DNA of 64,000 nt, taken from contig NZ_JAHSTT010000014.1 in NCBI RefSeq assembly GCF_019145205.1, forward strand, positions 62,001-126,000, read 5' to 3'. The position numbers were made by a program, and so were the translations under genes. This document shows positions 35,717-45,191 of the stretch, piece after piece. Origin of the DNA: Pseudomonas khavaziana. GTDB taxonomy: Bacteria; Pseudomonadota; Gammaproteobacteria; Pseudomonadales; Pseudomonadaceae. The first letter of the stretch is position 1; each line of letters starts with the position of its first letter. The notes beneath the pieces were generated by a model. It saw nothing but the letters and a program-made list of their open reading frames with translations, was not told where the DNA came from and ran no database searches.

Positions 35717-36568
35717 ATGAAGATGCGACGACTCTTGGGCGCAGCTGCCACGTTGGTGGTTGCGATGGGCTCCACACTGGCCAGCGCCGACAGCAAAACC
35801 CTGAGCCTCGGCTACGTGGACGGCTGGTCCGACAGCGTGGCCACCACTCACGTGGCGGCAGAAGTGATCAGGGAAAAACTTGGCTACGACGTGAAGCTGC
35901 AAGCCGTCGCCACCGGGATCATGTGGCAGGGCGTCGCCACCGGCAAACTCGATGCCATGCTCTCTGCCTGGCTGCCTGTGACCCATGGCGAATACTGGGC
36001 CAAGAACAAAGACAAGGTGGTCGACTACGGCCCTAACTTCAAGGACGCGAAGATTGGCTTGATCGTGCCGGAGTACGTCAAGGCCAAATCCATCGAAGAC
36101 CTCAAGACCGATACCACCTTCAAGAACAAGATCGTCGGCATCGACGCCGGTTCAGGCGTAATGCTCAAGACCGACGAAGCCATCAAGCAATATGGCCTGG
36201 ACTACAAGCTGCAAGCCAGCTCGGGCGCGGCGATGATCGCCGAACTGACCCGTGCCGAAGACAAGCAGGACTCCATTGCCGTGACCGGTTGGGTGCCGCA
36301 CTGGATGTTTGCCAAGTGGAAACTGCGTTTCCTGGACGACCCCAAAGGGATTTATGGTGCTGCTGAAACCGTCAACAGCATCGGCAGCAAGGGCCTGGAG
36401 AAGAAAGCACCGGAAGTGGCGGCTTTCCTGAAGAAGTTCCAGTGGGCCTCCAAGGATGAAATCGGCGAAGTCATGCTCGCGATCCAGGAAGGCGCCAAGC
36501 CAGACGCCGCCGCCAAGGATTGGGTGGCCAAGCACCCTGAGCGCGTAGCGGAGTGGACCGCTAAATAA
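35717..36568 (+). CDS. Glycine betaine/quaternary amine ABC transporter substrate-binding protein
   Basis: The 283-residue protein has a signal peptide ending TLASA-DSKTL and an OpuAC-type binding domain (LGYVDGWSDSVATTHVAAEVI, GVATGKLDAMLSAWLPVTHGEYW, AVTGWVPHWMFAKWKLRFLDDP). The Trp residues correspond to the aromatic cage that binds quaternary ammonium groups. No permease or ATPase gene is adjacent, so it is an orphan receptor here. ATG 35717 follows GGGGAAGTACT. Confidence 0.9.
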   Translation: MKMRRLLGAAATLVVAMGSTLASADSKTLSLGYVDGWSDSVATTHVAAEVIREKLGYDVKLQAVATGIMWQGVATGKLDAMLSAWLPVTHGEYWAKNKDKVVDYGPNFKDAKIGLIVPEYVKAKSIEDLKTDTTFKNKIVGIDAGSGVMLKTDEAIKQYGLDYKLQASSGAAMIAELTRAEDKQDSIAVTGWVPHWMFAKWKLRFLDDPKGIYGAAETVNSIGSKGLEKKAPEVAAFLKKFQWASKDEIGEVMLAIQEGAKPDAAAKDWVAKHPERVAEWTAK

Positions 36569-36580
36569 CCCCGCCCCAAT

Positions 36581-36680
36581 TGTAGGAGCGAGCTTGCTCG
36601 CGAAGAACGCACAGGCACCGCGATCATCCAGAATGAACGCGTTATCGTTGACGTTTTTCGCGAGCAAGCTCGCTCCTACA
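36581..36680. repeat. REPIN of the 'taggagcgagcttgctcgcg' family
   Basis: The arms TGTAGGAGCGAGCTTGCTCG and CGAGCAAGCTCGCTCCTACA carry the loop AACGCG...CGTTGACGTT shared with the copies at 53185 and 59226. Confidence 0.92.
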
Positions 36681-36799
36681 TTTTTTACAAATCCTCGCTA
36701 AGCTCGATCTACTACTAAGGTCGTCTGGAACCCTTTCCACAGCCGCATACAGTGGATACGTTCCAATAATAAAAAAGCTGTGCTGCGAGGATAAAAACA

Positions 36800-37111
36800 A
36801 TGAACGACAGCATTTACCTCTCGATTCAAAACAGCCCGCGTTTCAAGGAGCTGGTCAGGAAAAGGGAAAGGTTCGCCTGGATTCTCTCGGCGATCATGCT
36901 AGGGCTTTACTCCGGTTTCATCCTATTGATCGCCTACGGGCCGCAAGTATTGGGGGCCAAGCTCAGCCCCGGTTCATCCATCACCTGGGGCATCCCTATC
37001 GGGGTCGGGCTGATTGTCTCGGCCTTCATCCTCACCGGCATCTATGTGCGACGCGCCAATGGCGAATTCGACGACCTGAACAATGCGATTCTCAAGGAGG
37101 CTGCGCAATGA
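36800..37111 (+). CDS. DUF485 membrane protein
   Basis: The 103-residue two-helix membrane protein is of the DUF485 (YjcH-like) family, which is encoded immediately upstream of acetate permease ActP in many bacteria. It contains [16 protein letters not shown] and a C-terminal [13 protein letters not shown]. The stop overlaps the actP start by four bases. It is presumably an accessory of the transporter; its direct role is unknown. Confidence 0.92.
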   Translation: MNDSIYLSIQNSPRFKELVRKRERFAWILSAIMLGLYSGFILLIAYGPQVLGAKLSPGSSITWGIPIGVGLIVSAFILTGIYVRRANGEFDDLNNAILKEAAQ

Positions 37112-38766
37112 TCCGTCGTCTATTGGCTATATTCGGTGCTGGCGTCTTTGCACCCGCCGTTTGGGCGGCAGATGCATTGACCGGTGAAGTGCACAAGCAA
37201 CCGCTGAATATCGCAGCGATCCTGATGTTCGTGGCCTTTGTCGGCGCGACGTTGTGCATCACCTACTGGGCGTCCAAGCGCAACAAGTCGGCGGCCGACT
37301 ACTATGCGGCAGGCGGCAAGATCACCGGCTTCCAGAACGGCCTGGCGATTGCCGGCGACTACATGTCGGCGGCGTCCTTCCTGGGTATTTCCGCGCTGGT
37401 GTTTACCTCTGGCTACGACGGCCTGATCTACTCGATCGGCTTTCTGGTGGGCTGGCCGATCATCCTGTTCCTGATCGCCGAGCGCCTGCGTAACCTGGGC
37501 AAATACACCTTTGCCGACGTGGCGTCCTATCGCCTCGGCCAAACCCAGATCCGCAGCCTCTCGGCCTGTGGCTCGCTGGTGGTGGTGGCGTTCTACCTGA
37601 TCGCGCAGATGGTTGGCGCGGGCAAGCTGATCCAGTTGCTGTTCGGCCTGGACTACCATGTGGCGGTGATCCTGGTCGGCATCCTGATGTGCCTGTACGT
37701 GTTGTTCGGCGGCATGCTGGCGACCACCTGGGTGCAGATCATCAAGGCGGTGCTGTTGCTGTCCGGTGCCTCATTCATGGCGCTGATGGTGATGAAGCAC
37801 GTCAACTTCGACTTCAACATGCTGTTTGCCGAAGCGATCAAGGTTCACCCCAAAGGTGAAGCGATCATGAGCCCGGGCGGCCTGGTGAAAGACCCGGTCT
37901 CGGCATTCTCCCTTGGCCTGGCCCTGATGTTCGGTACCGCCGGCCTGCCGCACATCCTGATGCGTTTCTTCACTGTGAGCGACGCCAAGGAAGCGCGTAA
38001 GAGCGTGCTGTACGCTACGGGCTTCATCGGTTACTTCTATATCCTGACCTTTATCATCGGCTTCGGCGCGATCCTGCTGGTCAGCACCAACCCGGCGTTC
38101 AAGGATGCGGCAGGCGCCTTGCTCGGCGGTAACAACATGGCGGCGGTGCACCTGGCCAACGCGGTGGGTGGCAGCATCTTCCTGGGCTTCATCTCGGCCG
38201 TGGCCTTCGCCACTATCCTCGCGGTGGTTGCCGGCTTGACCCTGGCCGGAGCTTCGGCGGTATCCCATGACCTGTACGCCAGCGTGATCAAGAAGGGCAA
38301 GGCCAACGAGAAAGATGAGATTCGCGTGTCGAAGATCACCACCATCGCCCTGGCGGTGCTGGCTATCGGCCTGGGTATCCTGTTCGAAAGCCAGAACATT
38401 GCGTTCATGGTTGGCCTTGCGTTCTCGATCGCCGCCAGCTGTAACTTCCCGGTACTGCTGCTTTCCATGTACTGGAAAAACCTCACCACCCGTGGCGCCA
38501 TGATCGGCGGCTGGCTGGGCTTGATCAGTGCCGTGGGCCTGATGATCCTTGGCCCGACCATCTGGGTCTCGATCCTGCACCACGAAAAAGCCATCTTCCC
38601 GTACGAGTACCCGGCGCTGTTCTCGATGATCATTGCGTTCATCGGCATCTGGTTCTTCTCCATCACCGACAAGTCGGCGGCGGCAGAGAAAGAGCGTGCG
38701 CTGTACTTCCCGCAGTTTGTGCGTTCGCAGACTGGCCTGGGGGCGAGTGGGGCGGTTAATCACTAA
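37108..38766 (+). CDS. actP: Cation/acetate symporter ActP
   Basis: This sodium:solute symporter takes up acetate and other short carboxylates. The 552 residues start with a signal-like segment ([20 protein letters not shown]) and have about 13 membrane helices. Family motifs include [35 protein letters not shown] and [14 protein letters not shown]. It is co-translated with the DUF485 gene and ends before a strong terminator. Confidence 0.95.
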   Translation: MIRRLLAIFGAGVFAPAVWAADALTGEVHKQPLNIAAILMFVAFVGATLCITYWASKRNKSAADYYAAGGKITGFQNGLAIAGDYMSAASFLGISALVFTSGYDGLIYSIGFLVGWPIILFLIAERLRNLGKYTFADVASYRLGQTQIRSLSACGSLVVVAFYLIAQMVGAGKLIQLLFGLDYHVAVILVGILMCLYVLFGGMLATTWVQIIKAVLLLSGASFMALMVMKHVNFDFNMLFAEAIKVHPKGEAIMSPGGLVKDPVSAFSLGLALMFGTAGLPHILMRFFTVSDAKEARKSVLYATGFIGYFYILTFIIGFGAILLVSTNPAFKDAAGALLGGNNMAAVHLANAVGGSIFLGFISAVAFATILAVVAGLTLAGASAVSHDLYASVIKKGKANEKDEIRVSKITTIALAVLAIGLGILFESQNIAFMVGLAFSIAASCNFPVLLLSMYWKNLTTRGAMIGGWLGLISAVGLMILGPTIWVSILHHEKAIFPYEYPALFSMIIAFIGIWFFSITDKSAAAEKERALYFPQFVRSQTGLGASGAVNH

Positions 38767-38785
38767 GGTTATAGCTGGATAGAAA

Positions 38786-38817
38786 ATGCCCCAGTCGAAA
38801 GGCTGGGGTATTTTTTT
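38786..38817 (+). terminator. Rho-independent terminator after actP
   Basis: The stem ATGCCCCAG/CTGGGGTAT with loop TCGAAAGG is followed by seven Ts. Confidence 0.85.
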
Positions 38818-38847
38818 GCCTGAAGATTTGTGTTGGGTGGGCTGGCC

Positions 38848-38999
38848 TCATCGGGAGCAAGTCGAATCGTCGCACCGCCCCTCCCACACTGGATTGGGTT
38901 CGCAGATTTCAACTTGTGAACACAGTCAAATGTGGGAGCGCCCACCACATCTTCGATGTGACGCTGTCGCGCAGCAAACTAGGGAGCTTGCTCCCGTGG
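38848..38999. repeat. REPIN interrupted by a second short repeat
   Basis: REP arms (CATCGGGAGCAAG... and AAATGTGGGAG...TTGCTCCCG) are present, but each is split. The right arm holds the insert GCCCACCACATC then TTCGATGTGACGCTGTCGCG. A related stretch, CACATCGCCGACGTGGCGCC, lies at about 39837. Confidence 0.65.
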
Positions 39000-39038
39000 C
39001 GGCCTGACAGCCGAGCAGGATGTTGGTTTTCGTCCTGG

Positions 39039-39326
39039 GTACATATCCGTTATTTGGGCAACGGCCACTTATGGTTCCGCTTTTACAGCGGCTCACTTTT
39101 GAAAGGCCGGAATGCCGGCCCAGGCAAAAGTAAGCAAAACGCTCTTGCCCCACCACTCGGCACCTCGCTTAGGCTCGGTGTGCCCGTAATCCGACAGGGA
39201 TTTGGGGGGCCGCCGCCACGCGCCATCCATGGCGCGGGGCGGCTAAACCGGCATCCTGCCGGTTTACCCCCCAAATCCCTGTCGAATTCCGGCCAGCGTG
39301 GTTTAACGGGGCGCCTGAGATCAAAA
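39039..39326 (+). repeat. Dispersed modular repeat, copy 1 (core A)
   Basis: This unit of about 290 bases starts GTACATATCCGT and ends GCGCCTGAGATCAAAA. It shares its flanks with copies at 39511-39809 (inverted) and 60336-60651. Its core has nested palindromes: 18-base arms CGACAGGGATTTGGGGGG at 39192-39209 against 39267-39284, GCGCCATCCATGGCGC at 39220-39235, and an AAACCGGCA hairpin at about 39245-39265. No protein coding is evident. Confidence 0.85.
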
Positions 39327-39380
39327 ACACAGCGAGGCGGCCTTATAGCCCACCTGATCGTTGAAGCGTGCGCGTACCCC

Positions 39381-39480
39381 TGTGGGAGCGGGCTTGCCCG
39401 CGAAGGTCGTTAACGATGACACGGGAAACCAGAAAGAACGCGGCGTTCTCAGGTTTTTCGCGAGCAAGCTCGCTCCTACA
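39381..39480. repeat. REPIN with mismatched arms
   Basis: The left arm TGTGGGAGCGGGCTTGCCCG and right arm CGAGCAAGCTCGCTCCTACA belong to related but different REP variants. It sits between two oppositely oriented copies of the modular repeat. Confidence 0.85.
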
Positions 39481-39510
39481 GTAAAGCAGACGCGCCGCCA
39501 GCGTATCTGC

Positions 39511-39809
39511 GATGCGTAGCGAGTCGCTCTTGATCTTGCTTTTGATCTTAGGCGCCCCGTTAAACCACGCTGGCCGAACGCAGGCTTGAAGCCGTGGGTA
39601 ACCCGGCAGGACGCCGGGTTAGCCGTCCTGGGCCAGGGATGGCCCATGACGGCGGCCCACGGCTTCAAGCCGGAGTGAGGGCACACCGAGCCTAGGCGAG
39701 GGGCCGAGTGGTGGGGCAAGAGCGTTTTGCTTACTTTGCCGCTTTTGCAAAGTGAGCTGCCGTAAGGGCGGAACCTATAGTGGCCGTTACCTAAGCAACG
39801 GATATGTAC
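39511..39809 (-). repeat. Dispersed modular repeat, copy 2, inverted (core B)
   Basis: Read on the minus strand, the flanks match copies 1 and 3 (GTACATATCCGTTGCTTAGG at one end, GTGGTTTAACGGGGCGCCTA at the other). The core is different: arms GGCTTGAAGCCGTGGG at 39583-39598 and 39656-39671, plus an inner hairpin AACCCGGCAGGACGCCGGGTT-type at 39600-39620. Confidence 0.85.
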
Positions 39810-39947
39810 TCGCCCCAACAACCCAACAACCCGGTCACATCGCCGACGTGGCGCCGTCGCGCAGCAACCTGGGCCGCCTCCAAAATATCCGGTGTTAAGA
39901 CTAAATTTTAACTCTTTAAAATCAGTAGATTATTTGAAGTTTGATAA

Positions 39948-39969
39948 GAGGGGGCTTGCTCCCGATGGC
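39948..39969. repeat. Partial REP palindrome before gltA
   Basis: GAGGGGGCTTGCTCCCGATG is a single REP arm. The rest of 39810-40045 shows only a likely gltA terminator, with inverted AACGGCCTCC/GGAGGCCGTT around 39993-40019. Confidence 0.65.
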
Positions 39970-39990
39970 GGCACACCAGGCACCACAAAT

Positions 39991-40022
39991 AAAAACGGCC
40001 TCCACTGAGGGAGGCCGTTCTC
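39991..40022 (-). terminator. Terminator after gltA
   Basis: On the minus strand the stem AACGGCCTCC/GGAGGCCGTT is followed by TTTTATTTG. It lies just beyond the gltA stop codon. Confidence 0.75.
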
Positions 40023-40045
40023 ATTACAGGCAAGCCCTTAAGTGC

Positions 40046-41335
40046 TTACTTGCGATCTTCCAGCTTGGTAATGTCACGCGACTCGTAGCCGGTGTACAGC
40101 TGGCGCGGGCGGCCAATCTTGTACGGGCTGGAGAGCATTTCCTTCCAGTGGGAGATCCAGCCCACAGTCCGCGCCAGGGCGAAAATCACGGTGAACATGC
40201 TGGTTGGAATGCCGATCGCCTTGAGGATGATCCCCGAGTAGAAGTCGACGTTCGGGTACAGCGAGCGTTCGATGAAGTACGGGTCGGTCAGGGCGATCTC
40301 TTCCAGGCGCATGGCCAGTTCGAGTTGCGGATCGTTCTTGATGCCCAGTTCCTTCAACACTTCGTCGCAGGTCTGCTTCATCACAGTGGCACGTGGGTCG
40401 CGGTTCTTGTAGACCCGGTGACCGAAGCCCATCAGCTTGAACGGATCGTTCTTGTCCTTGGCCTTGGCAATGAACTTGTCGATGTTGGAAACATCGCCGA
40501 TTTCATCGAGCATGGTCAACACGGCTTCGTTCGCACCGCCGTGGGCAGGGCCCCACAGTGCGGCGATGCCGGCGGCGATACAGGCGAACGGGTTGGCACC
40601 CGAAGAGCCGGCCAGGCGTACGGTGGAGGTGGAGGCGTTCTGCTCGTGGTCGGCATGGAGGATGAAGATCCGGTCCATGGCCTTGGCCAGCACAGGGCTG
40701 ATCGGTTTGATCTCGCACGGGGTGTTGAACATCATGTGCAGGAAGTTTTCCGCGTACGTCAGGTCGTTGCGCGGGTACATCATCGGCTGGCCCATGGAGT
40801 ACTTGTAGACCATCGCGGCCAGGGTCGGCATCTTGGCAACCAGGCGGATCGCGGAAATTTCGCGATGCTGCGGGTTATTGATGTCCAGGGAGTCGTGATA
40901 GAAGGCCGACAGGGCGCCAACGACGCCGCACATGACGGCCATCGGGTGGGCGTCGCGACGAAAGCCGTTGAAGAAGGTCTTCAACTGCTCGTGAACCATG
41001 GTGTGGTTCTTCACAGTGCTGACGAACTGGGCTTTCTGCTCGGCTGTCGGCAATTCGCCATTTAGCAGCAGGTAGCAGGTTTCCAGGTAGTCCGATTGTT
41101 CAGCCAGTTGCTCGATCGGGTAACCGCGATGAAGCAGAATGCCATTATCACCATCGATATAGGTGATCTTCGACTCGCAGGACGCGGTCGACATGAAGCC
41201 TGGGTCGAAAGTAAAACGGCCCGTGGCCGTCAGGCCCCGTACGTCGATAACATCGGGACCAACGGTGCCGGTTAAAATGGGCAGCTCGACGGGGGCTGCG
41301 CCCTCGATGATCAACTGCGCTTTTTTGTCAGCCAT
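40046..41335 (-). CDS. gltA: Citrate synthase
   Basis: Condenses oxaloacetate and acetyl-CoA to citrate. The 429 residues match the hexameric Gram-negative type: an N-terminal beta domain ([21 protein letters not shown]), catalytic histidines in [10 protein letters not shown] and [12 protein letters not shown], and the [13 protein letters not shown] aspartate region. The start ATG at 41335 has AGGAGG upstream. It diverges from sdhCDAB across a 365-base promoter region. Confidence 0.98.
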   Translation of the reverse strand: MADKKAQLIIEGAAPVELPILTGTVGPDVIDVRGLTATGRFTFDPGFMSTASCESKITYIDGDNGILLHRGYPIEQLAEQSDYLETCYLLLNGELPTAEQKAQFVSTVKNHTMVHEQLKTFFNGFRRDAHPMAVMCGVVGALSAFYHDSLDINNPQHREISAIRLVAKMPTLAAMVYKYSMGQPMMYPRNDLTYAENFLHMMFNTPCEIKPISPVLAKAMDRIFILHADHEQNASTSTVRLAGSSGANPFACIAAGIAALWGPAHGGANEAVLTMLDEIGDVSNIDKFIAKAKDKNDPFKLMGFGHRVYKNRDPRATVMKQTCDEVLKELGIKNDPQLELAMRLEEIALTDPYFIERSLYPNVDFYSGIILKAIGIPTSMFTVIFALARTVGWISHWKEMLSSPYKIGRPRQLYTGYESRDITKLEDRK

Positions 41336-41393
41336 GTGGCCTCCTATTTATGCTTCAAATCATCAGACAGACCCCCCACGCAGGGCCCGCACC

Positions 41394-41421
41394 ACTATAT
41401 TGATATAAATCCAGATGTCAA
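41394..41421 (-). promoter_or_regulatory. Candidate sigma-70 promoter of gltA
   Basis: On the minus strand, TTGACA (41421-41416) and TATAGT (41399-41394) are separated by 16 bases, about 60 bases upstream of the gltA start. Confidence 0.65.
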
Positions 41422-41535
41422 TTTGCCTAAAGTCTTGCGCCAGAAGGCTTTAACCGTACTTTTTCGTCGAAAATGACTGCCATTTACGCCTTTTATCCCG
41501 TCAGCGCAATCAGCTATTAGGGTGAGGTGTGCGCG

Positions 41536-41564
41536 TTGTCATTAGTAACCTAACTGTCTATACT
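41536..41564 (+). promoter_or_regulatory. Candidate sigma-70 promoter of sdhCDAB
   Basis: TTGTCA (41536-41541) and TATACT (41559-41564) are separated by 17 bases, about 135 bases upstream of sdhC. The long leader leaves room for post-transcriptional control. Confidence 0.7.
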
Positions 41565-41700
41565 CGGCCACCGACCGCCAAGGGCTTTTGGGCTTGCTTT
41601 CATTGGGGGTCGCACTCCCTGGGTGGTGCTTACCTGACCAGTCGCACTCCCCAACAACTTTGCCCTGATTGTTAGGGGCTCTTCAGTGTGAAAAAAAGCC

Positions 41701-42075
41701 GTGAATAGCCAACGACCTGTAAACCTAGACCTAAGGACCATCAAACTCCCCATCACCGGCGTTACGTCGTTCCTGCACCGTGTTTCCGGCATCATCCTGT
41801 TCCTGGGCTTGGGCATCATGCTTTATGCATTGAGCAAATCCCTGGGTTCCGAGGAAGGATACGCCGAGGTGAAGGCATGCTTGACCAGCCCGCTGGCCAA
41901 GTTCGTAGCATGGGGCCTCTTGTCCTCTCTGCTGTATCACCTGGTAGCCGGTGTGCGCCACTTGATCATGGACATGGGCATCGGTGAGACGCTGGAAGGC
42001 GGCCGCCTGGGCTCGAAAATCATCATCGCCATTTCCGTGGTGCTGATCGTTCTGGCAGGAGTTTGGATATGGTAA
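41701..42075 (+). CDS. sdhC: Succinate dehydrogenase cytochrome b556 subunit
   Basis: This membrane anchor of complex II has 124 residues and three helices. The heme/quinone motif HRVSGIILFLG is near residue 27 and the heme-ligand region LLYHLVAGVRHLIMDMG near residues 79-95. The only usable start is GTG at 41701. Just before it is GTG followed by seven As and GCC (41688-41700); with six As it would extend the protein in frame by a few residues (VKKA). The overlap with sdhD is seven bases. Confidence 0.95.
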   Translation: MNSQRPVNLDLRTIKLPITGVTSFLHRVSGIILFLGLGIMLYALSKSLGSEEGYAEVKACLTSPLAKFVAWGLLSSLLYHLVAGVRHLIMDMGIGETLEGGRLGSKIIIAISVVLIVLAGVWIW

Positions 42076-42437
42076 CCAGCGTTACGAATCTGTCGCGTTC
42101 GGGCCTCTATGACTGGATGGCACAGCGTGTGTCTGCGGTCGTTCTCGCGGCTTATTTCATTTTCCTGATCGGATACCTCGTCGCAAACCCGGGTATTGGC
42201 TATGAGCAATGGCATGGCCTGTTTTCCCACAATGCGATGCGAATCTTCAGTCTGCTGGCCCTTGTAGCCCTGGGCGCTCACGCCTGGGTTGGCATGTGGA
42301 CCATCGCGACTGACTACCTGACGCCGATGGCGCTGGGCAAGTCCGCGACTGCAGTACGTTTCCTCTTCCAGGCAGTATGCGGCGTCGCGATGTTCGCTTA
42401 CTTCGTCTGGGGTGTGCAGATTCTTTGGGGTATCTGA
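42069..42437 (+). CDS. sdhD: Succinate dehydrogenase membrane anchor subunit
   Basis: This second membrane anchor of complex II has 122 residues and three helices. It begins MVTSVTNLSRSGLYDWMAQRVSA and has the histidine region ALVALGAHAWVGMWTIATDYL that helps bind heme and quinone. ATG 42069 overlaps sdhC; three bases separate it from sdhA. Confidence 0.96.
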   Translation: MVTSVTNLSRSGLYDWMAQRVSAVVLAAYFIFLIGYLVANPGIGYEQWHGLFSHNAMRIFSLLALVALGAHAWVGMWTIATDYLTPMALGKSATAVRFLFQAVCGVAMFAYFVWGVQILWGI

Positions 42438-42440
42438 TTC

Positions 42441-44213
42441 ATGGCTAACATTCCAACTATTTCATTCGACGCCATCATCATTGGTGGCGGCGGTGCTGGC
42501 ATGCGCGCTGCGCTGCAGCTGGCCCAGGGTGGTCACAAGACTGCCGTGATCACCAAGGTGTTCCCGACGCGCTCCCACACCGTATCGGCCCAGGGTGGCA
42601 TCACCTGCGCCATCGCGTCCGCCGACCCGAACGATGACTGGCGCTGGCACATGTACGATACCGTCAAGGGTTCCGACTACATCGGTGACCAGGACGCTAT
42701 CGAATACATGTGTCAGGAAGGCCCGGCCGCGGTGTTCGAGCTGGACCACATGGGCCTGCCGTTCTCCCGTACCGAGCAAGGTCGTATCTACCAGCGTCCA
42801 TTCGGCGGCCAGTCGAAGGACTACGGTAAAGGTGGCCAGGCTGCCCGTACCTGCGCCGCGTCCGACCGTACCGGTCACGCGCTGCTGCACACCCTTTACC
42901 AGGGCAACCTGAAAGCCGGTACCACGTTCCTGAACGAGTACTACGCGGTTGACCTGGTCAAGAACGCACAAGGCGAGTTCGTCGGTGTGATCGCTATCTG
43001 CATCGAAACCGGTGAAACCACCTATATCCGCGCCAAGGCTACTGTTCTGGCGACCGGCGGTGCAGGTCGTATCTACGCGTCGACCACCAATGCCCTGATC
43101 AACACCGGTGACGGCGTCGGCATGGCACTGCGCGCCGGCGTACCGGTACAAGACATCGAAATGTGGCAGTTCCACCCGACCGGCATCGCCGGCGCCGGTG
43201 TATTGGTGACCGAAGGTTGCCGTGGTGAAGGTGGCTACCTGATCAACAAGCATGGCGAGCGTTTCATGGAGCGTTATGCTCCGAACGCCAAAGACTTGGC
43301 TGGCCGTGACGTAGTAGCCCGTTCGATGGTTAAAGAGATCATCGCCGGTAACGGCTGTGGCCCGAATGGCGACCACGTACTGCTCAAGCTCGATCACCTT
43401 GGTGAAGAGGTGCTGCACAGCCGCCTGCCAGGTATCTGCGAGCTGTCCAAGACCTTTGCCCACGTTGACCCGGTGGTTGCTCCGGTGCCGGTTGTTCCGA
43501 CTTGCCACTATATGATGGGCGGCGTGCCGACCAACATTCATGGCCAGGCGATCACCCAGAACGCCGATGGCCAGGACGAGATCATTCATGGTCTGTTCGC
43601 GGTAGGCGAAGTGGCTTGCGTATCGGTTCACGGTGCCAACCGCCTGGGCGGCAACTCGCTGCTCGACCTGGTGGTATTCGGCCGCGCTGCCGGCCTGCAC
43701 CTGGAAAAAGCGCTGACCGACGGCATCGAATACGATGACGCCACCGACGCCAACATCGAAGCTGCCCTGGCGCGCCTCAACGCTCTGAACGAGCGCACTG
43801 ATGGCGAAGACGTGGCAACCCTGCGTCGTGAACTGCAAAACTGCATGCAGAACTACTTCGGTGTGTTCCGTACCGGCGAATACATGCAGAAGGGCATTGC
43901 CCAGCTGGCCGATCTGCGCAAGCGTATCGCCAACGTCAAGATCAACGATAAGAGCCAGGCGTTCAACACTGCTCGTATCGAAGCCCTTGAGCTGCAGAAC
44001 CTGCTGGAAGTGGCTGAAGCGACGGCGATCGCCGCCGAGGTTCGTAAAGAATCCCGTGGTGCCCACGCCCGTGAAGACTTTGAAGATCGCGATGACGAAA
44101 ACTGGTTGTGCCACACCCTGTACTTCCCGGGTGACAAGCGCGTGACCAAGCGTGCCGTGAACTTCTCGCCGAAGACGGTTCCGACGTTTGAACCGAAGAT
44201 TCGGACTTACTAA
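42441..44213 (+). CDS. sdhA: Succinate dehydrogenase flavoprotein subunit
   Basis: Oxidises succinate to fumarate with covalently bound FAD. The 590 residues contain the dinucleotide motif [17 protein letters not shown], the FAD-linked histidine in [10 protein letters not shown], the catalytic region around [20 protein letters not shown], and [20 protein letters not shown]. Its place as the third gene of sdhCDAB is standard. Confidence 0.98.
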   Translation: MANIPTISFDAIIIGGGGAGMRAALQLAQGGHKTAVITKVFPTRSHTVSAQGGITCAIASADPNDDWRWHMYDTVKGSDYIGDQDAIEYMCQEGPAAVFELDHMGLPFSRTEQGRIYQRPFGGQSKDYGKGGQAARTCAASDRTGHALLHTLYQGNLKAGTTFLNEYYAVDLVKNAQGEFVGVIAICIETGETTYIRAKATVLATGGAGRIYASTTNALINTGDGVGMALRAGVPVQDIEMWQFHPTGIAGAGVLVTEGCRGEGGYLINKHGERFMERYAPNAKDLAGRDVVARSMVKEIIAGNGCGPNGDHVLLKLDHLGEEVLHSRLPGICELSKTFAHVDPVVAPVPVVPTCHYMMGGVPTNIHGQAITQNADGQDEIIHGLFAVGEVACVSVHGANRLGGNSLLDLVVFGRAAGLHLEKALTDGIEYDDATDANIEAALARLNALNERTDGEDVATLRRELQNCMQNYFGVFRTGEYMQKGIAQLADLRKRIANVKINDKSQAFNTARIEALELQNLLEVAEATAIAAEVRKESRGAHAREDFEDRDDENWLCHTLYFPGDKRVTKRAVNFSPKTVPTFEPKIRTY

Positions 44214-44224
44214 GGGTGGCTGCC

Positions 44225-44929
44225 ATGTTGAAAGTCAGTGTTTATCGCTACAACCCTGATCAGGACGCCGCGCCGTTCATGCAGGAATTCTCGGTCGATA
44301 CCGGTGGTAAAGACCTGATGGTGCTGGACGTGCTGGCCCTGATCAAGGAGCAGGACGAGGGTTTCTCCTATCGTCGCTCTTGCCGTGAAGGTGTCTGCGG
44401 CTCTGACGGCATGAACATCAATGGCAAGAACGGCCTGGCGTGTATCACGCCGCTGTCCGCTGTTGTCAAAGGTAACAAGCTGATCGTTCGTCCTCTGCCA
44501 GGTTTGCCGGTTATCCGTGACCTGGTCGTCGATATGAGCATCTTCTACAAGCAATACGAAAAAGTTAAGCCGTTCCTGCAGAACGACACGCCGGCTCCGG
44601 CCATCGAGCGTCTGCAGTCCCCGGAAGAGCGTGAAAAGCTCGATGGCCTGTACGAGTGCATTCTGTGCGCTTGCTGCTCGACTTCGTGCCCATCCTTCTG
44701 GTGGAACCCGGACAAGTTCCTGGGCCCGGCTGCCCTGCTGCAAGCGTACCGCTTCCTGGCAGACAGCCGTGACACCAAGACGTCCGAGCGCCTGGCTTCG
44801 CTGGATGACCCGTTCAGCGTATTCCGCTGCCGCGGGATCATGAACTGCGTCAACGTATGTCCTAAAGGCCTGAACCCGACTAAGGCCATTGGTCACATCC
44901 GTAACATGCTGCTGCAGAGCGGCGTGTAA
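44225..44929 (+). CDS. sdhB: Succinate dehydrogenase iron-sulfur subunit
   Basis: This 234-residue electron-transfer subunit has three clusters. The 2Fe-2S ligands are in RRSCREGVCGSDGMNINGKN; the 4Fe-4S and 3Fe-4S ligands are in CILCACCSTSCPSFWW and CRGIMNCVNVCPKGLNP. ATG 44225 follows AAGGGTGGCTGCC. The frame upstream to 44216 is not needed. Confidence 0.98.
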   Translation: MLKVSVYRYNPDQDAAPFMQEFSVDTGGKDLMVLDVLALIKEQDEGFSYRRSCREGVCGSDGMNINGKNGLACITPLSAVVKGNKLIVRPLPGLPVIRDLVVDMSIFYKQYEKVKPFLQNDTPAPAIERLQSPEEREKLDGLYECILCACCSTSCPSFWWNPDKFLGPAALLQAYRFLADSRDTKTSERLASLDDPFSVFRCRGIMNCVNVCPKGLNPTKAIGHIRNMLLQSGV

Positions 44930-45191
44930 CTGACGTTGTAGTAATAGCAGGACCGTTGTGCCCGTAAATGCTGCGGCGCAGGCTTCAACCGGCGCCGTAG
45001 TTTTAACTTGAGCAGCGACTTACAAAGCCGCGGCTCTTATTTTGAAGAAATGAGACAAGCAGGGGCATTCGGGTTGGTACCCGAACTATCAGCGTGATCC
45101 TAAGTGGCTTGTTTTGGTCGCTGCACTTGGCCTTTTGCAAGCAAACTCGGTGTTTTCGCCGGTGGTGTCCCCAAATCGAGGGTGACCAAGC

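Noticed and set aside
39083-39274. Short ORFs within the modular repeats (also 39321-39821, 60304-60604)
   Set aside because: They run through palindromes and recur only because the repeat recurs. No ribosome site or protein-like conservation of frame is evident.
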